Shown here in pieces: positions 1 to 8,307 of a stretch of 40,226 nt of DNA (within the stretch, counting starts at the first letter, position 1; every line of letters starts with the position of its first letter). The DNA comes from Pseudomonadota bacterium (lineage in GTDB: Bacteria; Myxococcota_A; UBA9042): positions 1-40,226 of the forward strand of contig SXRM01000416.1 in assembly GCA_005792545.1 (NCBI GenBank), written 5' to 3'. Position numbers and translations under genes: made by a program. The notes beneath the pieces are model-generated. The model was not told where the DNA came from, searched no databases, and saw nothing but the letters and a program-made list of their open reading frames with translations.

Positions 1-77
1 ATGATCGCGAACGTGCGGCGGCGCGCGATCTCGCGGTGCAATTCGGCCAGGTCGGCCTGGTCGGGGGCGTCGGGCAT
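1..77 (-). CDS. prfC: Peptide chain release factor 3, N-terminal fragment
   Basis: Partial gene running off the left edge; only the first 25 codons are present, read leftward from the ATG at 75-77. The end of the fragment reads REIARRRTFAI, which matches the start of the RF3 GTPase, where the family continues into the P-loop (SHPDAGKTT). RF3 is a translational GTPase that recycles RF1/RF2 after termination. The acidic lead-in of about 14 residues before this block is also usual for the family. The 172 bp between this start and the next gene on the same strand hold no gene and should carry its promoter or a read-through leader. The call rests on a short but distinctive motif; another translational GTPase is possible but less likely because the RRRTFAI block is characteristic of RF3. 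Confidence 0.75.
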   Translation of the reverse strand, partial: MPDAPDQADLAELHREIARRRTFAI

Positions 78-249
78 GGTGATATCGGCAGAGCGCGAGG
101 GCGGCGCGAAAGGGGCGGCAATGTAGCAGGAAGTGGCCTGATTGTCGTCCGGTTGCGTGGCCTGCCTACCACAGTCGAAACACGGCAAGCGTGAGATCCG
201 GCTGCAACTGTCCATATTCCCGAGGGTCAGAGTAGATTCGCGCCGGCCG

Positions 250-2190
250 TCACGAAATCCACAAGGGCTGGCGTCCGCGCTCCAAGCGGTCACAGTCCGG
301 TCCCTGGACGAGGTGACAGTCCAAGCCGCGGTACAGCAAGCCACACGGAGCTGAAGGCGCCAGGCCGCGCAGCGCAGTGACCGGATTGCTGGTTGGCTGC
401 AACTGGCGCGGGCCCCGCAACGGCGGACCAAAGGCGAGCCAACCGGTCTGTGCACCTGCGCCTGTGCGCTCGCGTGCGGGATGCACCGCCGTCAGCCAAA
501 CGCAACCGTCGAAACGGTGGCCATTTTCGGTCAGCGACCGCACTTCGGCCTGCTGATCGCGATCCAGGAACGGCAGATCGTCCAGCCCGCCCTGGCGAAC
601 CGGCCAGACCAATTGCGCTGGGGCTATCCACAGCGGGCCCCCTGCGGCCGCCGCAACGATCAGCAGCGCGGCCTGGCGAGGCCACAACGGCCGCCAGCGC
701 TGCACCCGCTCGCAAAGCTCGACAGCGCCGAGCCCGCACAACCCGACGGCGACGGGCAGCAGACCCAGGCCGTAGCGCAGCATCTCGAACAGCACCCGGT
801 GCGAGGCAGCAAACCACACGCGGAACAGCACCACAGCCGCCACGGCGACCCAGCCCCATGCCCACAGGTGGTGACGCAACAGCCGCACCAGCCCCAACGC
901 CGCAAGCGCGCACAGCGGCACCGGCAGCACAGCGAGCGCAAGGGCTGGCGCCGCAAGCACGGTCGGATTCAACGGATGCGCGCCGGCCAAAAGCCAGGTC
1001 CAGCGCGCACCCGGGTCGACGCGCTCATTGACGGGCCAAGCCGAGGCCAGAATGGCCAGCACGGCGAAAGTGGCTGGCACCCTATGACGCCGGCACAACG
1101 CACTCACACGCCGAAATCCGCCGCGCAAGTCGTTGTCGCCGCGGACCAGGCGCGCGCCGTGCCAGGCCAGCGCAGTCAGCCCAAAGCCAGCCATCTCGGT
1201 GCGGCACAATCCCGCCAGCGCGGTGCACAGGCATAAGTGCGAGAGCGCAGCCACTGTGCGGCGGTCGTGCACTGGACCTGCTCTGCCAAGTACGAACAGT
1301 GCCGGCAGCGCTGCGGCCACAAACAGCGTGGCAGTCGCCACTTCTGCCTCGGACCAGGCCACCAACTGCACGACCGGAACGGTCGCGAGCGCCGCGATGG
1401 CTACTGCCCACGGCAGCTGGCGCGCGACGGCCGCCGCGGACACCGCCGTCGCTAGCAACCCGGCCGCTGCACTGGCGTTCGTCGTCGCCAGGTCGCGCAC
1501 GGAAACCGCGTTACCGTTGGCGCACAAATGCACGATCGCGGCGTAGAGTGGCCCGGCATGCAGGTTGTGGCCATACAACAGGGCCACGTTGGCGCTGGTC
1601 GTGCCTTCGTGCAGCGACGTCAACCACGCCAGGGGCAAGCCGAGCGTCTGCAACGCCACACAGACGCCGGCAGCCACGGCCAGGCCGAGTGCCACCGGCG
1701 TCGACGCCCGGGTCACCTGGGCTGGCGACCACGCGGCAACTGCCAAGGCCACCGCGCCCAAGATCGCCAGCGCAGCGGCCGCCAACAGTGCCGCTTCGGC
1801 CGCGGACCAGGCAGGACCTGCTGCCGACGACCGCGCGGCCAATGGCTGTTGCGCGACCGCGGTGCCGGCGCCGTCCCAAGCGCGCAGCCGGTCGCGCAGG
1901 GCGAGCATCAGGTGTTCAGGAGGCAAGGCGCCCGGGGCCGGCTGCAGTAGAAAGCGCGCGCTCGACCAATCAGTCGATGGTCGCAAGGGGTCAGCGGCGG
2001 CGAGTTCGACCCCGGTCTCCGCCGGGCCGCAGCGAAGCCTGCAGCGCTGGAATTCGGGGTGGACCTCGCACGCCTCGACCGCGCATCCCGCAATGTTGTC
2101 GCCAGGCGCCCATGGCCATCGCAGGTCGGATGCCATTGCCGGCGCCAAGGTCACAAATGCTTCACAAACCAAGGCCGCGGCTACCCACAT
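250..2190 (-). CDS. Polytopic membrane protein of unknown family
   Basis: A protein of about 646 residues that I cannot assign to a family. From the ATG at 2188-2190 it starts with a signal-peptide-like segment (MWVAAALVCEAF followed by APAMA), then about 110 residues with several cysteines, presumably outside the membrane. Roughly ten hydrophobic Ala/Leu/Val segments follow, then a soluble C-terminal region with more cysteines. The arrangement of many TM segments plus a soluble tail resembles membrane glycosyltransferases or mannosyltransferase-like proteins, but I see no diagnostic motif, so function is left open. Two longer starts exist (ATG at 2238, GTG at 2253); I prefer 2190 because the signal segment begins there. 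The gene is divergent from the sugar-enzyme gene at 2320 and lies upstream of prfC on the same strand. Confidence 0.7.
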   Translation of the reverse strand: MWVAAALVCEAFVTLAPAMASDLRWPWAPGDNIAGCAVEACEVHPEFQRCRLRCGPAETGVELAAADPLRPSTDWSSARFLLQPAPGALPPEHLMLALRDRLRAWDGAGTAVAQQPLAARSSAAGPAWSAAEAALLAAAALAILGAVALAVAAWSPAQVTRASTPVALGLAVAAGVCVALQTLGLPLAWLTSLHEGTTSANVALLYGHNLHAGPLYAAIVHLCANGNAVSVRDLATTNASAAAGLLATAVSAAAVARQLPWAVAIAALATVPVVQLVAWSEAEVATATLFVAAALPALFVLGRAGPVHDRRTVAALSHLCLCTALAGLCRTEMAGFGLTALAWHGARLVRGDNDLRGGFRRVSALCRRHRVPATFAVLAILASAWPVNERVDPGARWTWLLAGAHPLNPTVLAAPALALAVLPVPLCALAALGLVRLLRHHLWAWGWVAVAAVVLFRVWFAASHRVLFEMLRYGLGLLPVAVGLCGLGAVELCERVQRWRPLWPRQAALLIVAAAAGGPLWIAPAQLVWPVRQGGLDDLPFLDRDQQAEVRSLTENGHRFDGCVWLTAVHPARERTGAGAQTGWLAFGPPLRGPRQLQPTSNPVTALRGLAPSAPCGLLYRGLDCHLVQGPDCDRLERGRQPLWIS

Positions 2191-2297
2191 TCTGACGCCT
2201 TGGATTAGGCCGCGGCTATCGAAAGGTGATGTAATCATGCCATACAAGCTCACATCGGCACCCGCAGCAGACCGTTCTTGCGCACCACGATTGTTCG

Positions 2298-2317
2298 CAT
2301 TTGATCACATTTCATCA
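2298..2317 (+). repeat. Tandem 10-bp direct repeat directly before the start codon
   Basis: Two adjacent copies of CATTTSATCA (CATTTGATCA at 2298-2307, CATTTCATCA at 2308-2317) end two bases before the ATG at 2320. The stretch is AT-rich compared with its surroundings and lies in the divergent gap between the membrane-protein gene and the epimerase/aminotransferase gene. One-turn spacing of identical half-sites suggests a protein-binding site (inference). No Shine-Dalgarno sequence precedes 2320, so translation may be leaderless or start at the ATG at 2338. Confidence 0.4.
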
Positions 2318-2319
2318 CA

Positions 2320-4560
2320 ATGTTAGGCTGGCCGACGATGCTTGCGCAACCGGACCATTTGCCGCCGGTCGATACTGCGTCCGGCCGATCCGCCGCGGCG
2401 TGGCGCTGCCGTACCGTGGCGATAACCGGCGGTGCCGGCTTCGTCGCCGCCGAGCTGGTGCGCGAGCTGGTGCGGCAAGGATCGCGGGTGCTCGCGCTCG
2501 ACGTGGCGCCGTTCGACCGCCTGGCCGATCTGACCGGCCATCCGCGGCTGCGCTGCTGCTTCGCCGACGTGCGCGATGCCGGAGCCATGCGCCTGCACCT
2601 GCAAGGTTGCGACGTAGTGCTGCATCTGGCGGCCGTCGTCGGGGTGCAGCGCTACATCGCCGACCCAGGCGCGGTCATCGACGTCAACCTCAACGGTACA
2701 CGGGCGGTGGCGGACGCCTGCCGCCACCACGGCTGCGCGCTGCTGCTGGCTTCGACCAGTGAAGTGTACGGCACCATGGCCGTGGACCTGCGCGAAGACG
2801 CACCGGTGCAACTGGGCAACTTGCACAATCCGCGGTGGAGCTACGCTCTATCCAAGGCCAGTGCCGAGCAGGTCGTGCTGGCGCATGCGCGCGCAGGCCT
2901 TCGTGCGGCGGTCGTGCGCTATTTCAACGTGTACGGCCCCGAGCTGGATGCACCCGGGCAGGGTCGGGTGCTGAGCCAGTTTTTGGGCCAATTGTTGGCT
3001 GGCAAGCCGCTGCACTTGGTCGACGGCGGCGCTGCGGTGCGCAGCCTCTGCTACATCGACGATGCCGTGCAGGCGACGCTGCTGCTGGTCGATCGTTTGG
3101 CGGGCGAAAACGCCAGCGGTGGCGCGCCAGTGGTGGGCGAGATCGTCAACGTCGGCCGCAAGGAGCCTGTGACGATGGCCGAGTTGGCGGGCCATGTGCT
3201 GCGGTTGTCGGGCCGCGCCGTGGGTACCGTCGATGTTGCGGGCGACCTGCAGTTTGGCCAGGGCTTTGAGGAGATTCCGCGGCGCGTCCCGGTGCTCGAG
3301 AAGCTCGAGCGGCTAACCGGTTTCGTCGCCGCGACAACCCTGGAATGCGGCTTGCGCAACACGCTCGGCCATTGGGGGTTGCTGAGCCCTGGCGCACCGC
3401 CGGCCGCGCCCCGATCGGTGGCTTTCGTTGCGCCTGACCTGGTCGCCGACGGCACGTTGCTGGCGCGTTGCGCCCAGGTCCTGGTCAGCGGGCGCTTGAG
3501 CAACCGCGGCTCCGAAGTCGAAGCGCTCGAACGCGAGCTGGCAGCGGCGATCGGCGTCAAGCAAATCGTAGCGGTGTCCAGTGGCTACGCTGCCTTGGTC
3601 CTCGCGCTGCACCTCACCCGGCCGCGCGACGTCCGGCGCGACGTGGTGCTGTTGCCCAGTTTCACCTTTGCCGCAACCCGCAACGCCGTGCTGGCCGCCG
3701 GTCTGCGGCCGGTGTACGTGGACGTCGATCCCGGCGATTGGACCTTGGACGCAGAGGCTGTCGAGCGCGAACTAGCCGGGCGCAGTGACGTGGCGGCGAT
3801 TCTGCCCGTTACCGTGTTCGGGGTACCACCTGACCTTGCAGCCTTGCGCCGGCTTGCAGACACGCACGCATGCGCGCTGGTGCTGGACGATGCCCACGGC
3901 CTTGGCACGCTGGCTGCCGGCACTTCACGTGACCCGGCGTTGTGCGACGCCCGGGCGCTGAGCCTGCACGCAACCAAGATGGTCGTCGCCGGCGAGGGCG
4001 GTGCGCTTGTCGCCCACAACGAGGCTGTCCTTGAGGCCGCGCGGGAGTTGGCCAACCACGGCATCCGAGGCGAGGGCCGACTGCACGCGACTGGCTGGAA
4101 CTTCAAGCTGCCCGAACTCGCCGCCGTGACGGCCAGACACAGCCTGCGCTCGCTCGCGGCGCGGTTGCAGCGGCGACGGCGGTTTGCCGCGCAGTTGCGG
4201 CAGGTCCTGGGACAAGACGCTGCGCTGGCCGTGCAGGAGGTGCCGATCGACGTCCAAAGCAATTGTCAGAACTTTGGCACTGTCGTTCGCGATCGCTCGG
4301 AGGGTGTGCGCGATGCGTACCTGGAGCAATTGCGCGCCGCCGGCGTGCAGGCCCGCAGCTACTTCTGGCCCGGCCTGCACCCTGCGCTCAATGGCTCGCG
4401 GGCCCGCGCGGTGCCGGTCGCCGCGAGTCTCGAAAAGCGCATCCTGTGCCTGCCTTTGCACGACGGCCTGACGGATGACGACATCAAGACCATCGACGCA
4501 GCTGTACAGAGGCTGCACCACCCGGAGCAGCCATGGCCGCGTCTGAACGCATTGCCCTGA
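2320..4560 (+). CDS. Fused NAD-dependent sugar epimerase/dehydratase and DegT-type aminotransferase
   Basis: A 746-residue two-domain fusion. Residues about 30-350 form an extended SDR sugar-nucleotide epimerase/dehydratase: a Rossmann glycine motif (TGGAGFV near residue 36), a serine/threonine stretch (STSEVYG) and the catalytic YxxxK pair Y175/K179. Residues about 370-735 are a DegT/DnrJ/EryC1/StrS PLP-dependent sugar aminotransferase, with the PLP-binding aspartate region VLDDAHG (D523/D524) and catalytic lysine K553 in HATKM. Known members of the two families act in succession on NDP-sugars (oxidation, dehydration or epimerisation, then amination of a keto-sugar), so the fusion probably makes an amino-sugar nucleotide for a surface glycan (inference). 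The next gene, a GT2 glycosyltransferase, starts inside its last 28 bp, so the two are almost certainly co-translated. Both active sites look intact. Start is the ATG at 2320 or the one at 2338. Confidence 0.9.
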   Translation: MLGWPTMLAQPDHLPPVDTASGRSAAAWRCRTVAITGGAGFVAAELVRELVRQGSRVLALDVAPFDRLADLTGHPRLRCCFADVRDAGAMRLHLQGCDVVLHLAAVVGVQRYIADPGAVIDVNLNGTRAVADACRHHGCALLLASTSEVYGTMAVDLREDAPVQLGNLHNPRWSYALSKASAEQVVLAHARAGLRAAVVRYFNVYGPELDAPGQGRVLSQFLGQLLAGKPLHLVDGGAAVRSLCYIDDAVQATLLLVDRLAGENASGGAPVVGEIVNVGRKEPVTMAELAGHVLRLSGRAVGTVDVAGDLQFGQGFEEIPRRVPVLEKLERLTGFVAATTLECGLRNTLGHWGLLSPGAPPAAPRSVAFVAPDLVADGTLLARCAQVLVSGRLSNRGSEVEALERELAAAIGVKQIVAVSSGYAALVLALHLTRPRDVRRDVVLLPSFTFAATRNAVLAAGLRPVYVDVDPGDWTLDAEAVERELAGRSDVAAILPVTVFGVPPDLAALRRLADTHACALVLDDAHGLGTLAAGTSRDPALCDARALSLHATKMVVAGEGGALVAHNEAVLEAARELANHGIRGEGRLHATGWNFKLPELAAVTARHSLRSLAARLQRRRRFAAQLRQVLGQDAALAVQEVPIDVQSNCQNFGTVVRDRSEGVRDAYLEQLRAAGVQARSYFWPGLHPALNGSRARAVPVAASLEKRILCLPLHDGLTDDDIKTIDAAVQRLHHPEQPWPRLNALP

Positions 4561-5312
4561 GCATCGTCGTCCCGCTGTACAACGAGGCAGGTGCGCTGCC
4601 CGAACTGGTGCGGCGGTGCAGCTTGGCTGCGCGCAGGCTGACGCCCCAGTTTGAGCTGGTCTTGGTGGACGACGGCAGTACCGACGGCACGGCCGCGCTG
4701 CTGGCTTGGTTGGGCAGCGATCCAAACTTAGGTCCGACACTGCGCCCCGTGCATCTGGCCACCAACGCCGGGCAGTACGCGGCGACGATCGCGGGATTGC
4801 GTGCCGCCCACGGCGAATGTGTGGTCGTCTTGGACGGCGACTTGCAGGATCCGCCGGAGCTGATTGGATCGCTGATGCGGGCGCTGGCCATGCACAGCCA
4901 GACCAATATTGCCTTTGCGGTCAAGACAGCGCGCGCCGATGCTGCCTGGATGCGGTTGGCCTGTGGCGTGCTCGGCGCGATGCAGCGCTGGCTAGCCCCA
5001 CTGCCCACGGTGCGCGGCGCGGGCAGCTTTTGCGCCATGCGGCGGGCGGTGGCGTTGCGTGTGCTTGCGCAGCCAATCGCCAATGCCAACTTGGGCGCAG
5101 TGTTGGCGGTTCTTGACGAGCCCTACTCGGTGGTGACGTACGCCAAGCAGGCGCGAGCACATGGCAATTCCCGAGTAGGCCTGTTCGGGCTGTTCAGCGA
5201 GGCCTGGGGTTCGCTTGCGGTGACGGGCGCTTTGCGCAGACTGGCCTGGCTTGCCGCCGCCTGCGCCCTGGTGGTAGCAACGGCTGCACTTGCGTTTGCT
5301 CGCAGCCAGTAG
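4533..5312 (+). CDS. GT2 family glycosyltransferase, ArnC/DPM1-like
   Basis: A 259-residue GT-A fold glycosyltransferase. It opens with SIVVPLYNE, has the nucleotide-binding DDGSTDGT (residues 46-53) and the metal-binding DGDLQDPPE near residues 101-109. The C-terminal part carries a RAHGNSRVG stretch similar to the R-x-x-G-x-S-K block of the polyprenyl-phosphate glycosyltransferases, and it ends in a single hydrophobic segment (about residues 233-254). Usual ArnC-type enzymes are about 310-330 residues with two TM helices, so this one is short. By family it would transfer a sugar from an NDP donor, possibly to a lipid-phosphate carrier at the inner membrane. It overlaps the epimerase/aminotransferase gene by 28 bp, so the amino sugar made there is the natural candidate donor (inference). 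Confidence 0.85.
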   Translation: MAASERIALSIVVPLYNEAGALPELVRRCSLAARRLTPQFELVLVDDGSTDGTAALLAWLGSDPNLGPTLRPVHLATNAGQYAATIAGLRAAHGECVVVLDGDLQDPPELIGSLMRALAMHSQTNIAFAVKTARADAAWMRLACGVLGAMQRWLAPLPTVRGAGSFCAMRRAVALRVLAQPIANANLGAVLAVLDEPYSVVTYAKQARAHGNSRVGLFGLFSEAWGSLAVTGALRRLAWLAAACALVVATAALAFARSQ

Positions 5313-5340
5313 GCGCAGGCCCGCCCGCAGTTGCCACCCG

Positions 5341-5604
5341 GGGTGCGGTTCCTGAAATGGGGGCGACCGGCGGCATGGTACCCACACAGTCCTGGTAAAT
5401 TCTGCCGGCGGCTGAAGCCGCGGCCTTAGGGTGCAAAGCCCTGCCTCCGCAAGGCTATGCAATCACGGGTAAAAGCCCAGCTCGGCGCAGGCCGGGCTTC
5501 GTACGGTAAGCCTGCGGCTTTAGCCGCCGGGTCCAACCTGAACGCCATGCATATTCACCAGTTTCGCGGACCACGCCGTAGACCCCAAAGCGCGATCCGC
5601 ACCC
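5341..5604 (+). mobile_element. 264-bp MITE-like element, copy A
   Basis: A non-coding element bounded by the 8-bp inverted repeat GGGTGCGG (5341-5348) and CCGCACCC (5597-5604). The flanking nine bases TGCCACCCG (5332-5340) and CGCCACACG (5605-5613) match at 7 of 9 positions, which looks like a decayed target-site duplication. The same sequence occurs inverted at 30505-30768: same length, and by hand I count 232 of 264 identical bases without a gap. Inside, CCGGCGGCT...GCCGC (5405-5421) pairs over 17 positions with 5514-5530 (one G-U pair), enclosing two shorter hairpins. There is no open frame worth calling. It begins 28 bp after the glycosyltransferase stop and fills most of the 380-bp gap before the next gene. 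The rest of that gap (5614-5692) shows nothing else that I can identify. Confidence 0.8.
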
Positions 5605-5692
5605 CGCCACACGCGGCGCTATTGACGCCCGCAAGCTGGACCCGCACCATGCCTAAACGCCAACCGCAGTCTCGGCATGGCGGACAGGCGCC

Positions 5693-8305
5693 GTGGCTGA
5701 CTCCGCAATCGATCCTGCCGCAACCTGGCCTCGACACGGCTTGCTGCGGCGCTTGCGTGGATGGCTTGGTGCCTGGGCCGCGCTAGCGTGCGCCTGCTCT
5801 GGCGGTGGCGTGACCGCGCAAGACGCCGCTAGTGCTGCCGACACTCTGGGCCCTCCGCCACCTGGCGACGCCGATGCAGCCACAGGCGAACTCGCCGAGG
5901 TGTCCCTCGACGAGTCTACCTTGGACCTGGTGGGCGAAGCAGACTCCGGGTTGGATGGCGCCACCGACACCGCGGACGCTACGGACGCGCCGGTGGCGAG
6001 CGACGCCACGGCAACCGATGCCTCTGACGCCAGCAGCCCCGAGGTCGATGTCGCCGTGGACAGCAGCGCGGGCGACTTGATGGACAGCGCAGCCGTCGTC
6101 GTAGATGCCGCCGCAGAAACAGCCGAAGTGACGGTCGCCCCTATCGACGCGGCAGCGCCACCCGACGCAGCAACCCAGACCGATGTCGCGCCGCCTGCTG
6201 ACGCGACCGGGGCATGCGTTGCAAAGCCCGAACTCTGCGATGGCATCGATAACGACTGCGATGGCGCCACCGACGAGGGTTTTGCGTGGAAAATGCCGGC
6301 GCCGCCGTCGATGCCTCCGATGGCGCCCCTTGCGGTTGGCGAGCCTTGCGGCATGTTCGACTGTGCGGGTGGTACCGTCATCTGCCAGACGCCGCAGATC
6401 GCCACCTGCTCGAACTGTCCCTCTGCGATCGACCCGACCGTCATCTTGGCGCCTCCGGCTGCGGTCAAGTCGCCCTTGCAAGCGACCGGATCGTTCACGG
6501 ATCTGGCGCCACTACTGCCCACCGCGAGCCTGCAAATCGACAAGGGCACACCGCTGCAAGTGCCGTACGGATCAAGCGGCCTTGCCATCGACGCCGACAG
6601 CGACGGCGACCTGGACGTGTGGTGGAGTGATGGCGTCAACAAGGGCGTGCTGTGGGTGCAGGCGACGCCCTGGAGTTTCCAGGCTACGACTCTGGCTACC
6701 ATGGCTGCTCAGCCTGCCGCTGTCGCCGCGCTGCCGGGCCCGCTAGGACCGACTCTGGTGCTGGCAGGTGGCGCGCTGGCCGCGCTCGAGCGTCAGGCGG
6801 ATGGGGCATGGAAAAATGTCGCGTCTGAAATCGGCCTCGCCTACGCCAAGAACGAACCGCCGCTGCTGCACGCGCTGCCGGCCGACGTCAACGACGATGG
6901 CACGCTGGATCTGGTCGGGTCGGTGTTTTCGTGCACGTCGGGCAAGAAGGCGCTGGTGGTGTGGCTGTCGCGCGGCACCGGTGGCTACGTCGAGGCGGCC
7001 TCGACCCTGGGCCTGCTCGCCAACGCCAGTCCGTGGGCGACGATGCAGACCGACTACGACGACGACGGGCTACAAGACTTGCTGGTTCTGACCGAGTCGT
7101 GCAATCCCAATCCCGGGGTGATCTTCTACCGTCACCAGCCGCTCGACTCGCCCGACGCGACTTATGTGATGAAGAAGGCGCCGCCGGTGTTCACGGCGCC
7201 CGGCAAACCGGCTGGCAGTCCGATGGGCGCGGCGCATGCGGACCTCAATGGCGACGGCGTCCTCGACTACCTTCTCGCCGAAATCGAGCTGAACAACGTC
7301 GTCAAGATGGGCGGTGATCCGAAGAACCTCAAAGCCGATGACCCTTGGCTGTACGGCGGGGTCAGCAATCATCTACTGCTGAGCCAGCCCAACGGCGCGC
7401 GCAAGCAGGCCGGCTGGCAGGCGGGCGTGTGGGCGCCGCTGGCCAAGGGCGGCCACCTGATGGTGGCGTGGTCGCCCGCGCTGACTGACCTGGATCACGA
7501 TGGCCACGTCGACATCCTGCTGTCGCACGGCAACGACTTTGGCGCTTGGGCCACTGCGAATGCCACGCTGATGCGCCCGGTGGTGTGGCGCAACGACGGG
7601 ACCCAAGTGTTCGTCGATATGAGCGCGGCCTGGGGCCTGCCCGACGAGCACGACGGGCGCTCGCTGGTGCTGGCTGACCTGGATGGCGACGGCGACGACG
7701 ATCTGGTGCTGGGCGGGCAGGCAGTGCCGCCGCGGATCCTGCGCAATGACCTCGTGCACAAAGGGGCGGACTTGCGCGTGTCCCTGCAGGGCGCCACGTC
7801 AAATCCCTGGGGGCTAGGCGCGCGCATCAAGCTGCAGACCAACCTGCGCAGCCTCGTGCAAGAGCACAGCGTGCAGGCCCCGTCTCAGGCCATTGGGGCT
7901 CCGTTGAGCCATTTTGCACTCATGGCCGGCGAGCAGCCGCAGACCATGACGGTCAAGTGGCCGAGCGGTTGGGTTCAGACCGTCGCTGCGCCGGCCGTGG
8001 GTAAGCTGACCGTAAACGAGCCCAAGCTGGTCGAATTGTCGACGCGCTGGTCGCCCAAGGGCCAGGCACCCGTGACCGTGACGGCCTGGCACCTGGACCC
8101 GTCAGGCCAGCCGGTGGCGCCGCCGGCGTGCTCGATCGAGTTGGCCGACGGCTCGCAGGGTCAGTGGTCGGGGCCGGCCACCTGTACCGGCAACGCCTGC
8201 GCGCGCGTCTGGACTGGGGCTGGCGTCCAACCGGGCGGCTCGGACGCGGTCGTTGCCCACTGTGGCGGCAAGGCGCTATCCGTGCGCCCGCGCATCTTCT
8301 ATTGA
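5693..8305 (+). CDS. Secreted FG-GAP/VCBS repeat protein with ASPIC/UnbV C-terminus
   Basis: An 870-residue exported protein. A basic, hydrophobic leader (about residues 17-35) ends in a Cys-containing ALACAC stretch, so it may be a lipoprotein, though the lipobox is not canonical. Residues about 40-175 are an Asp/Ala/Val-rich low-complexity linker. One MopE-type calcium motif (CDGIDNDCDGATDEG) starts at C182. The main body carries six calcium-binding D-x-D-x-D-G repeats of the FG-GAP/VCBS beta-propeller type, such as DADSDGDLDV, DLNGDGVLDY and DLDGDGDDDL. The C-terminal part (about 690-780, NPWGLGARIKL then TVKWPSGWVQTV) matches the ASPIC/UnbV domain seen in CRTAC1-like proteins. Such proteins are extracellular and calcium-stabilised; binding partners are unknown. 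The start is a GTG at 5693 (a TTG at 5741 is the alternative); the ATG at 5677 is out of frame. The next gene follows after 2 bp. Confidence 0.88.
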   Translation: MADSAIDPAATWPRHGLLRRLRGWLGAWAALACACSGGGVTAQDAASAADTLGPPPPGDADAATGELAEVSLDESTLDLVGEADSGLDGATDTADATDAPVASDATATDASDASSPEVDVAVDSSAGDLMDSAAVVVDAAAETAEVTVAPIDAAAPPDAATQTDVAPPADATGACVAKPELCDGIDNDCDGATDEGFAWKMPAPPSMPPMAPLAVGEPCGMFDCAGGTVICQTPQIATCSNCPSAIDPTVILAPPAAVKSPLQATGSFTDLAPLLPTASLQIDKGTPLQVPYGSSGLAIDADSDGDLDVWWSDGVNKGVLWVQATPWSFQATTLATMAAQPAAVAALPGPLGPTLVLAGGALAALERQADGAWKNVASEIGLAYAKNEPPLLHALPADVNDDGTLDLVGSVFSCTSGKKALVVWLSRGTGGYVEAASTLGLLANASPWATMQTDYDDDGLQDLLVLTESCNPNPGVIFYRHQPLDSPDATYVMKKAPPVFTAPGKPAGSPMGAAHADLNGDGVLDYLLAEIELNNVVKMGGDPKNLKADDPWLYGGVSNHLLLSQPNGARKQAGWQAGVWAPLAKGGHLMVAWSPALTDLDHDGHVDILLSHGNDFGAWATANATLMRPVVWRNDGTQVFVDMSAAWGLPDEHDGRSLVLADLDGDGDDDLVLGGQAVPPRILRNDLVHKGADLRVSLQGATSNPWGLGARIKLQTNLRSLVQEHSVQAPSQAIGAPLSHFALMAGEQPQTMTVKWPSGWVQTVAAPAVGKLTVNEPKLVELSTRWSPKGQAPVTVTAWHLDPSGQPVAPPACSIELADGSQGQWSGPATCTGNACARVWTGAGVQPGGSDAVVAHCGGKALSVRPRIFY

Positions 8306-8307
8306 CC

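Noticed and set aside
142..354. 70-codon open frame on the plus strand
   Set aside because: Overlaps the end of the membrane-protein gene, has no ribosome-binding site and no recognisable composition.
5341..5604. Structured non-coding RNA or riboswitch rather than a mobile element
   Set aside because: Hairpins are present, but the terminal inverted repeats and the 9-bp direct repeat around the second copy are better explained by transposition. An RNA function on top of that is kept as a separate hypothesis.
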